Source: Methylovirgula sp. (GTDB taxonomy: Bacteria; Pseudomonadota; Alphaproteobacteria; Rhizobiales; Beijerinckiaceae). Taken from it: 5,959 nucleotides of DNA. Shown piece after piece: positions 1 to 4,859 of this stretch; the stretch's first letter is position 1, and the number at the start of each line of letters is the position of its first letter. The DNA is taken from NCBI GenBank assembly GCA_030040215.1, contig JASHUD010000072.1, positions 1 to 5,959 of the forward strand. The letters are read 5' to 3'. The position numbers were made by a program, and so were the translations under genes. Below the pieces are notes generated by a model. That model searched no databases, was not told where the DNA came from, and saw only the letters and a list, made by a program, of their open reading frames with translations.

Positions 1-1166
1 TCGGCGCGGGCGAGGACCTTGCCCGTAGCGTCGATCATATCGGCGCGCACCGCGAAATGCCCCGGCGTCATGCCCTTGCCGATGGTCAGCGACCAATGCC
101 CGTCCTGACCGGCCGTCACGTCGGCCAGGATGCTCCCATTGAGATAGATCCGCAGATGCGCGCCCGGCGTCGCGGTTCCAGAGGCATAGAATCCGCCATT
201 GTCGACCTCGGCGGTCTTGAAGGCGACTTGCGGCTGCGCCTGCGCGGCGGCGGACGGCGGCGGGTTGGGCGCGGATTTGTTTTGCGTGTCGCTGAGGATG
301 ACGCTCGGCTTGCCGGGCTCGGCGAGTGCGACGACGACGTTCTTTTGTCCCTTGGGCGGCACGGAGACCGCGATGTTCTGATGCGAATCGAGCGTGGTGC
401 CGTCCTTGGCGGTGCTGCGCAGCGCAAGCAAGTAATTGCCCGGCGCCAAAGGCTGCGGCACCATCACGAAATTGCCGGCGCCATCGCCGTCCGCCTCGGA
501 AAGGATCTTGTCGCCCGAAACGAGCGCGAATTTTGCGTCCGGCGCGCCGTGGCCAGCGACCACGATATCGCCGGAAGGCTCGACCCGGACCGTATCGAAG
601 ACGGGAATATCGGGACCCGGATTGGAAGGCTGCGGTAGCGCTGCTTTGGGAGCTGGCGCCGGCGGCGAAGGCGGCGCGGCCGGCGCGGCGCTTGGTTCCG
701 CCGTGGCTTCCTGTTGCGGCTTGGCGGGCGCGACGGGCGGCGCCTGTGTTGCAGAGGCTATAGGCGCCGGCGCGGTAGAAGCTGTAGCAGAAGGAGGCAC
801 GGACTTAGAAGGCGCGGCTGGCGCGGCGCTTGGTTCCGCCGTGGCTTCCTGTTGCGGCTTGGCGGGCTGTTGCGCCTTGGCGGGCGCAACGGGCGGCGGC
901 TGTGTTGCAGAGGCTGCAGGCGCCGGCGCGGAAGAGGCTGTATCAGAAGGGGGCGGCACGGACTTAGAAGGCGCGGCTGGCGCGGGAGCCGCGGCCATTG
1001 GCGCGGGCGCGGCGACCGAGGAAGGCGCGGAAGCCGAGGAAGCTGTGGGCGCAACCGGCGAAGTTGCGCCCCGGGGCGTGAAACCCCCTTCCCGCCATGC
1101 GTAACCTACGCCCACCACGACGATGCCGGCGGCGAGGAGAGCAGCAACGATCTGCGAACGCGTCAT
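1..1166 (-). CDS. Membrane-anchored Ig-like envelope protein, probable LysM peptidoglycan-binding protein (partial, C-terminus missing)
   Basis: The reading frame is open from an ATG at 1166 to the left edge, giving 388 residues with no stop. Residues 5-23 are a hydrophobic helix after a short MTRSQ start, which suggests an N-terminal membrane anchor; there is no lipobox Cys. Residues about 30-180 are a low-complexity Pro/Ala/Ser linker containing a tandem repeat. Two beta-rich Ig-like modules follow: about 186-260 (starting DIPVFDTVRVEPSG) and about 314-388 (with GTATPGAHLRIYLNG and GHWSL). Rhizobial proteins of this architecture usually end in a LysM domain that binds peptidoglycan; that part would lie outside the window, so LysM is inferred from family knowledge. 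The start is supported by an AAAGGTGG-like ribosome binding site 7 bases upstream and by the anchor helix directly after the ATG. The gene is divergent from the LOG gene. The likely role is structural or wall-associated in the periplasm; no enzyme motif is visible. Confidence 0.85.
   Translation of the reverse strand, partial: MTRSQIVAALLAAGIVVVGVGYAWREGGFTPRGATSPVAPTASSASAPSSVAAPAPMAAAPAPAAPSKSVPPPSDTASSAPAPAASATQPPPVAPAKAQQPAKPQQEATAEPSAAPAAPSKSVPPSATASTAPAPIASATQAPPVAPAKPQQEATAEPSAAPAAPPSPPAPAPKAALPQPSNPGPDIPVFDTVRVEPSGDIVVAGHGAPDAKFALVSGDKILSEADGDGAGNFVMVPQPLAPGNYLLALRSTAKDGTTLDSHQNIAVSVPPKGQKNVVVALAEPGKPSVILSDTQNKSAPNPPPSAAAQAQPQVAFKTAEVDNGGFYASGTATPGAHLRIYLNGSILADVTAGQDGHWSLTIGKGMTPGHFAVRADMIDATGKVLARA
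673..969 (-). repeat. Tandem coding repeat in the Pro/Ala-rich linker
   Basis: Two head-to-tail copies lie at 673-810 (138 bp) and 811-969 (159 bp), followed by the first bases of a third unit at 970-986. By hand alignment the copies differ at about nine positions plus in-frame gaps of 18 and 3 bp. Both encode a segment containing PSKSVPP, ASATQ, PVAPAK and QQEATAEPSAAPAA, covering residues about 66-165 of the envelope protein. Because every length difference is a multiple of three, the frame is kept. The near-identity at DNA level, including synonymous positions, points to a fairly recent duplication that lengthened the linker between the membrane anchor and the Ig-like modules. Confidence 0.93.
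849..884 (-). repeat. Nested 18-bp direct duplication inside the larger repeat
   Basis: Two adjacent 18-bp units (849-866 and 867-884) differ at one base (G857 versus C875). They encode the hexapeptide pair PAKAQQ-PAKPQQ. The other large copy (673-810) has only one such unit, so this duplication accounts for the 18-bp length difference between the two large copies. This is typical of slipped-strand expansion in a disordered linker. Confidence 0.9.
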
Positions 1167-1369
1167 GAACCGGCCACCTTTCGCCCGATACATATCCTGC
1201 CTATTGGGAAGCCGCTACACGATTTGCTGCCCTTTCCTGCCCACGAAGCGGCGAATTTGGCGGCGTTTCGGACGTTTCCGCGCTTGCGATACCGAAAATT
1301 CTGCCGCCGCGGCCAAAAGCCGGGCAAATCCGCCTTGACCCCCAACCACGCGGCACGCGACAAGCCGTC
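1167..1369. other. Divergent intergenic region between the envelope protein and LOG genes
   Basis: This 203-bp spacer must hold the promoters of both flanking genes, since they are transcribed away from each other. No coding potential with a family match was seen in it. A TTGACC hexamer on the plus strand (1335-1340) resembles a -35 box, but the hexamer 17 bp downstream (CGACAA, 1358-1363) is a poor -10. No convincing operator palindrome or terminator is visible. Confidence 0.5.
1174..1182 (-). promoter_or_regulatory. Ribosome binding site of the envelope protein gene
   Basis: On the minus strand the sequence reads GAAAGGTGG and ends 7 bases before the ATG at 1166. It matches the anti-Shine-Dalgarno core with one interruption. 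It supports this ATG over other in-frame starts. Confidence 0.65.
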
Positions 1370-2017
1370 ATGCACAAAATCACCCTGAAAGCATCTTTCG
1401 CCCCGCTCCCGATCGATCGCCGGATCCGCAACGTTTGCGTCTATTGCGGCTCCTCGCCCGGATCCGATCCGATCTATCTCGAAGCGGCGCGCGCTCTGGG
1501 CGAGGAGCTGGCCGCGGCCAAAATCGGCCTCGTCTATGGCGGCGGCGGCACCGGACTCATGGGCGCGCTCGCGCACGCCGTTCTCGATCATGGCGGCTTC
1601 GTCACCGGCGTCATTCCGGAGTTCCTGACGGAACGCGAAGCGATGCTCGATGCGGCCCAGGACCTGTTGGTGGTGCCCGACATGCACACCCGTAAGCGGC
1701 TGATGTTCGAGAAGGCGGATGCCTTCGTCGCGCTGCCCGGCGGGATCGGCACGCTCGAGGAACTCGTCGAGCAATTGACCTGGGTTCAGCTCGGACGTCA
1801 CACCAAGCCCGTGGTTCTCGCCGACATCGGCGGCTTCTGGCGCCCGCTGCTGGCGCTGTTCGCGCATATGCGCGAGCGCCGCTTCATCGAGCCGGCCTTC
1901 GAAGTGCGCTATCTGGTGGCGGAGCGGATCGAAGAAATCTTGCCGATGCTTGAGGCGGCGGCGAAGCGAACCGCGGCCGCAGGCCGGGAGAAGGAAAGCG
2001 TCGATCCGCGGCTCTAG
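1370..2017 (+). CDS. LOG-family (TIGR00730) nucleoside 5'-monophosphate phosphoribohydrolase
   Basis: A 215-residue Rossmann-like protein of the LOG (Lonely Guy, lysine decarboxylase-like) family. Enzymes of this family hydrolyse nucleoside 5'-monophosphates, including cytokinin riboside monophosphates and AMP, to free base and ribose 5-phosphate in the cytoplasm. Visible motifs are the first strand VCVYCGSS (22-29), the glycine-rich loop YGGGGTGLMG (56-65), MHTRK (105-109, with the conserved Arg108) and PGGIGTLEE (123-131, with the conserved Glu131). Arg108 and Glu131 correspond to the catalytic pair known in the family, so it should be active. The residues before NVCVYCGSS form a slightly long N-terminus, and no good ribosome binding site precedes the ATG, but no later in-frame start precedes the core. 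trmFO follows after 38 bp, suggesting cotranscription. Physiological substrate unknown: cytokinin activation or general nucleotide salvage are both possible. The family call is firm; older databases misname such proteins lysine decarboxylases. Confidence 0.95.
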   Translation: MHKITLKASFAPLPIDRRIRNVCVYCGSSPGSDPIYLEAARALGEELAAAKIGLVYGGGGTGLMGALAHAVLDHGGFVTGVIPEFLTEREAMLDAAQDLLVVPDMHTRKRLMFEKADAFVALPGGIGTLEELVEQLTWVQLGRHTKPVVLADIGGFWRPLLALFAHMRERRFIEPAFEVRYLVAERIEEILPMLEAAAKRTAAAGREKESVDPRL

Positions 2018-2055
2018 CGGGTTTGCCTTTCCGGGCACAGCGTTGGCTGGCGTCA

Positions 2056-3441
2056 ATGTCCTTGAAGCGGCCCATCCATATCATCGGCGCCGGCCTCGCC
2101 GGATCGGAAGCAGCCTGGCAGATCGCCGAGGCCGGGGTGCCCGTCGTGCTGCACGAGATGCGGCCGGCCCGCACCACGCCCGTGCATCAAACCGGCGATT
2201 TCGCCGAGCTTGTCTGCTCGAATTCGTTTCGCGCCGACGATCCGGAAACAAGCGCCATCGGGATCCTGCATCGCGAGATGCGGCGGCTCGATTCGCTGAT
2301 TCTCGCCGCCGCCGATGCCCATCAAGTGCCGGCCGGCGGCGCGCTTGCCGTCGACCGGACGGGCTTTGCCCGGTTCGTCACCGAGAGGCTTATGGCCTGC
2401 CCCGCGGTCGAGATCGTCCGCGACGAGATCGGCGGCTTGCCGCCGCGCGATTGGGACGAGGTCATCGTCGCCACCGGTCCGCTCACCGCGCCCAGCCTCG
2501 CGGCGGCAATTCGGACGCTCACCGGCGAGGCGGATCTTGCCTTCTTCGATGCCATCGCGCCCATCGTGCATCGCGACACGATCGACATGGCCAAGGCATG
2601 GATGCAATCGCGCTACGATCGCGTCGGGCCGGCCGGCGATGGAGCCGATTACCTCAACTGTCCGCTGACGCGCGCGCAATATGAGGCTTTCGTGGACGCG
2701 CTTCTCGCCGCGGAGAAGATCGAATTCAAGGCCTTCGAAGGAACGCCCTATTTCGACGGCTGCCTGCCGATCGAAGTGATGGCGGAGCGCGGCCGGGAAA
2801 CCTTGCGCCACGGTCCGATGAAGCCATTCGGGCTCACCAATCCGCATGCGCCGGGGAGCAAACCCTACGCCGTCGTCCAACTGCGCCAGGACAACCGGCT
2901 CGGCACGCTGTTCAATATGGTCGGCTTCCAAACCAAGTTGAAATATTCCGAGCAAGTCGCTGTTTTCCGTATGATTCCAGGCCTCGAACTTGCGGAATTC
3001 GCGCGCCTTGGCGGACTGCACCGCAATTCGTTCTTGAATTCGCCCAAGGTGCTCGACGTGAGGCTGCGGCTAAAAGCCGATCCGCGTTTGCGCTTTGCCG
3101 GGCAGATTACCGGCTGCGAAGGTTATGTGGAGAGCGCTGCGATTGGGCTTCTCGCCGGCCGGTTCGCCGCGGCGGCGCGGCGCGGGCAGCCGCTTGCGCC
3201 GCCGCCGCCGACCACGGCGATTGGCGCGCTGCTGCATCACATCACCGGTGGCCATATCCTCGACGCCGGCCGTTCGTTTCAGCCGATGAATATCAATTTT
3301 GGCCTCTTCCCACCGCTTGAGATCTTCGAAAAACGGCGCGGCACCGACAAAGCGGCGGCTAAGAAGCGCGCACTGAGCGCCCGCGCCAGCGCCGATCTCG
3401 AGGCCTGGCGCGCGGCATCGATGGCCACTGCTGCCGAATGA
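2056..3441 (+). CDS. trmFO: TrmFO, folate/FAD-dependent tRNA (uracil-54-C5)-methyltransferase
   Basis: A 461-residue flavoprotein that transfers a methylene group from 5,10-methylenetetrahydrofolate to U54 of the tRNA T-loop and reduces it with FADH2, giving m5U54 (ribothymidine). The FAD-binding GAGLAGSE motif is at residues 11-18. The redox/catalytic cysteines known from Bacillus TrmFO map to Cys54 (in ELVCSNSFRAD) and Cys236 (in FDGCLPIEVMAER). The C-terminal flavin-binding signature (PMNINFGLFPPLE) is present. Length is typical for the family (about 435-475). The frame also opens at a TTG at 2023, which would add 11 residues (MPFRAQRWLAS), but the family normally starts a few residues before the first beta strand, so the ATG at 2056 is preferred; neither start has a strong ribosome binding site, and coupling to the upstream LOG gene is plausible. 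Many proteobacteria use the SAM-dependent TrmA for the same base; TrmFO is common in alphaproteobacteria. Confidence 0.97.
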   Translation: MSLKRPIHIIGAGLAGSEAAWQIAEAGVPVVLHEMRPARTTPVHQTGDFAELVCSNSFRADDPETSAIGILHREMRRLDSLILAAADAHQVPAGGALAVDRTGFARFVTERLMACPAVEIVRDEIGGLPPRDWDEVIVATGPLTAPSLAAAIRTLTGEADLAFFDAIAPIVHRDTIDMAKAWMQSRYDRVGPAGDGADYLNCPLTRAQYEAFVDALLAAEKIEFKAFEGTPYFDGCLPIEVMAERGRETLRHGPMKPFGLTNPHAPGSKPYAVVQLRQDNRLGTLFNMVGFQTKLKYSEQVAVFRMIPGLELAEFARLGGLHRNSFLNSPKVLDVRLRLKADPRLRFAGQITGCEGYVESAAIGLLAGRFAAAARRGQPLAPPPPTTAIGALLHHITGGHILDAGRSFQPMNINFGLFPPLEIFEKRRGTDKAAAKKRALSARASADLEAWRAASMATAAE

Positions 3442-3656
3442 CGGCGCCACGCCAACGCCCGCCCTTGCCGCAAGGTGCCGCGCTGTATTGCAAAAAGCTC
3501 GTTTCCCGTCGGGCCTTTGCGGGATTGGTCGTTAGGTTGTGATGCCGGGCATGCGCACGGTTGGCGCACAAAGCCTCGCAAAATCGTCGCCGAACACGTA
3601 GGATCGATGCGGTTCGTCGGCATTGGGCGACCGAGCCGACGGTGAAGGAGGGTTCG
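3442..3656. other. Intergenic region between trmFO and the DUF937 gene
   Basis: This 215-bp spacer follows the trmFO stop. A small inverted repeat at 3463-3475 (CCTTG, 3-base loop, CAAGG) lies 21 bases after the stop, but no T-rich tract follows, so it is at best a weak terminator. An 11-bp palindrome (ATGCC-G-GGCAT, 3542-3552) lies mid-spacer. The DUF937 frame is open back to an ATG at 3561, but the implied 32-residue basic leader has no ribosome binding site and does not look like the family. The promoter of the DUF937 gene presumably lies here; I could not place it. Confidence 0.4.
3645..3652 (+). promoter_or_regulatory. Strong ribosome binding site deciding the DUF937 start
   Basis: The sequence AAGGAGGG is a near-perfect Shine-Dalgarno, ending 4 bases before the ATG at 3657. 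It fixes the start there instead of at the in-frame ATG 96 bases upstream (3561). Confidence 0.85.
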
Positions 3657-4343
3657 ATGTTCAATCTGAATGACATCCTGCAAAGCGCCCAAGGCGGCCA
3701 AGCGATCAACAATCTTGCCCAGAGGTTCGGCATTTCCCCGGATCAGGCGCAGGCGGCGGTACAGGCATTGATCCCTGCCCTTTCGGCGGGCCTTGCCAAG
3801 TGTGCCGCGCAGCCCGGCGCGCTTGGCTCGATCATTTCGGCCATTGCCGATCCCGATCACCAGGCGTCGTTCTCGAATTCGGCGGCGGCGCAATCGCCGA
3901 ACGCCATACAGAAGGGCAGCGATGCGCTCTCGCAAATTCTCGGGTCCAGCAACATCGTCCAGCAGATCGCCCAACAGGCGGCGCGCGTCACTGGGCTGCG
4001 TGCCGACCTTCTGGCGCAGATGCTGCCGGCCGTCGCTTCGATCGCGCTCGGCGGTCTTGCGACTTCGCTGCGCAACCAAGGTCTCGGCAACGTCCTCGGG
4101 CAATTGGCTACCGCCGCGCAGCAGGGCAATCTGGGCTCGGCATCGGGTGGAGGCGGACTCCTGGGAATCGTGAGCGGCCTCTTGGGAAGCTTGTTCGGGG
4201 GAGCGAAATCCAGCGACAGTCCTTCGCTCAGTTCAGGCCTCAATGCGCTGACGAAATTGTTCGAGCCGGGCGCATTGCCGGCCAGCATCACGCAATCGGG
4301 CCTGCAGGATTCGATTGGCAAGATCCTGAGCGGGCGCCCTTAA
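3657..4343 (+). CDS. DUF937 domain-containing protein of unknown function
   Basis: A 228-residue protein rich in Ala, Gln, Gly, Leu and Ser. The N-terminus (MFNLNDILQSAQGGQAINNLAQRFG in two pieces: residues 1-13 and 14-25) leads into the DUF937 fold: an amphipathic helix with the pattern QAQAAVQALIPALSAGL (30-46), then KGSDALSQILGSSNIVQQIA (86-105) and TGLRADLLAQMLPAVASIAL (112-131), the recurring features of the family. Residues about 160-183 are a glycine-rich, hydrophobic stretch (GGGGLLGIVSGLLGSLFGG), and a shorter amphipathic tail follows (189-228). There is no signal peptide and only one Cys (Cys49). DUF937 proteins are widespread in alphaproteobacteria and no biochemical function is established. 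Its own ribosome binding site and a 215-bp gap suggest it is transcribed independently of trmFO. It is convergent with the pilin gene, 28 bp away. Confidence 0.88.
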   Translation: MFNLNDILQSAQGGQAINNLAQRFGISPDQAQAAVQALIPALSAGLAKCAAQPGALGSIISAIADPDHQASFSNSAAAQSPNAIQKGSDALSQILGSSNIVQQIAQQAARVTGLRADLLAQMLPAVASIALGGLATSLRNQGLGNVLGQLATAAQQGNLGSASGGGGLLGIVSGLLGSLFGGAKSSDSPSLSSGLNALTKLFEPGALPASITQSGLQDSIGKILSGRP

Positions 4344-4349
4344 GGTAAG

Positions 4350-4368
4350 CGGCGCGACTGCAGCGCCG
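4350..4368. terminator. Possible bidirectional terminator between convergent genes
   Basis: A GC-only hairpin, CGGCGC with a 7-base loop and GCGCCG (plus a G-U pair outside it), fills the 28-bp gap between the stop codons of the DUF937 and pilin genes. Neither side has a T tract, so intrinsic termination is uncertain; the placement between convergent stops is the main argument. Confidence 0.35.
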
Positions 4369-4371
4369 TCG

Positions 4372-4533
4372 TCAGCTCAGATTGGCGGAAACCGCATTGA
4401 ATTTCGCAGAAAGCGATGTCCCGATCGAGCGGGCGCCGACCACGATCATGATCGAGATCAACGCGCCGATGATGGCGTATTCGATCGCCGTTGCGGCGCG
4501 CTCATCGGACAAAAACCGTCGAATGGTCGACAT
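4372..4533 (-). CDS. Flp/Fap-type pilin subunit (small class IVb prepilin)
   Basis: A 53-residue protein: a short charged leader (MSTIRRFLSDERA), then ATAIEYAIIGALISIMIVVGA, the hallmark hydrophobic N-terminal helix of Flp pilins, and a short polar tail (RSIGTSLSAKFNAVSANLS). Flp prepilins are cut by a TadV/CpaA-type peptidase just before this helix so that the conserved Glu-Tyr fall at mature positions 5 and 6; here that puts the cut between Ala13 and Ala14, with Glu18 and Tyr19 as the EY pair. Most Flp pilins have Gly at the -1 position; this one has Ala. Mature subunits are assembled by the Tad machinery into thin adhesive pili. No tad/cpa genes are in the window, so this is an isolated pilin copy here. 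The ATG at 4533 is chosen because GGTGGAGG lies 5 bases upstream; the frame continues to an ATG at 4785, but that extension shows no pilin leader features. Confidence 0.92.
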   Translation of the reverse strand: MSTIRRFLSDERAATAIEYAIIGALISIMIVVGARSIGTSLSAKFNAVSANLS

Positions 4534-4538
4534 CGTCG

Positions 4539-4546
4539 CCTCCACC
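4539..4546 (-). promoter_or_regulatory. Ribosome binding site deciding the pilin start
   Basis: On the minus strand GGTGGAGG ends 5 bases before the ATG at 4533. This strong match selects the 53-residue pilin over the 137-residue extended frame. Confidence 0.8.
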
Positions 4547-4710
4547 AAACCTATTTGCCCTAGCCCCGATGGAAGAAGCGTTAACACCGGTCCAGGAACA
4601 TCGCTAGATCGACAACACCTTGTTTTTCCTAAAGAAGGATCCTGTAGAATTGGAGGATTAGCAAGCCCGTTGCGGCATTGCGGCGGCAAGCCGACATGTC
4701 TATCTAGGCT

Positions 4711-4726
4711 TCCGGCAAGCGCCGGA
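4711..4726. repeat. Short inverted repeat (6-bp stem, 4-base loop)
   Basis: TCCGGC, loop AAGC, GCCGGA: a perfect hairpin. No T tract follows on either strand, so it is not an evident intrinsic terminator. It could be an RNA stem in the leader of the ligase mRNA, or chance in GC-rich DNA. Confidence 0.45.
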
Positions 4727-4754
4727 CGATCTCTTGCTCGGATTTGCCGGGCAA

Positions 4755-4769
4755 CTTGGAAAATCCAAG
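4755..4769. repeat. Short inverted repeat upstream of the ligase gene
   Basis: CTTGGA, 3-base centre AAA, TCCAAG: a perfect 15-bp palindrome about 90 bp before the ATG at 4860. Its size and position fit a small operator or an RNA hairpin; no regulator family was recognised from the sequence. Confidence 0.45.
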
Positions 4770-4808
4770 GCCGTTGAAGGATCATTGCGGCTTGGCCGAA
4801 AGCTGGGG

Positions 4809-4823
4809 CGCGCCGGCGGCGCG
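4809..4823. repeat. GC-only inverted repeat in the ligase leader
   Basis: CGCGCC, loop GGC, GGCGCG: a 6-bp perfect stem 36 bases before the ATG at 4860. All-GC palindromes arise often by chance at this base composition, so it is recorded as structure only. Confidence 0.35.
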
Positions 4824-4859
4824 GCAGGCCTCCCGCCAGTAAGTCACGAAAGTTCGGAT

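Larger units (their letters stand above)
4534..4859. other. 326-bp divergent intergenic region between the pilin and glutamate-cysteine ligase genes
   Basis: Both flanking genes are transcribed outward, so both promoters must lie here. The part nearest the pilin (about 4550-4660) is less GC-rich than its surroundings, as expected for a promoter. Toward the ligase gene there are three short inverted repeats (4711-4726, 4755-4769, 4809-4823). A weak -35/-10-like pair on the plus strand is TTGCTC (4734-4739) and TGGAAA (4757-4762), 17 bp apart; it overlaps the second inverted repeat, but I would not rely on it. No reading frame here resembles a known protein, and no riboswitch or tRNA-like fold was recognised. 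Confidence 0.5.

Noticed and set aside
673..986. Regularly spaced repeats as a possible CRISPR array
   Set aside because: The repeats are head to tail without spacers, GC-rich, in frame and coding for a Pro/Ala linker.
57..1104. Several plus-strand reading frames, including an Ala/Gly-rich 222-codon one (436-1104)
   Set aside because: They are complements of the repetitive Pro/Ala-rich envelope protein on the minus strand. The minus frame is open to the edge, has a membrane anchor, Ig-like modules and a ribosome binding site.
1163..2056. 297-codon reading frame on the minus strand over the LOG gene and the divergent spacer
   Set aside because: Antisense shadow of the LOG gene. It would also run through the promoter region needed by the divergent genes.
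2053..3021. 322-codon reading frame on the minus strand inside trmFO
   Set aside because: Antisense shadow of trmFO; composition is low-information and charged, with no recognisable domain or ribosome binding site.
3279..4103. 274-codon reading frame on the minus strand over the trmFO end and DUF937
   Set aside because: It overlaps two well-supported genes in antisense and has no recognisable protein features.
4661..4720. Three GCAAGC-like hexamers (4661, 4686, 4715) as possible regulator-binding iterons
   Set aside because: Spacing is irregular (25 and 29 bp) and the motif is short and common in GC-rich DNA; two of the three also fall within or beside other local structure.
4534..4785. N-terminal extension of the pilin frame to an ATG at 4785
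   Set aside because: The extension has no pilin leader features, and a strong ribosome binding site directly precedes the internal ATG at 4533.
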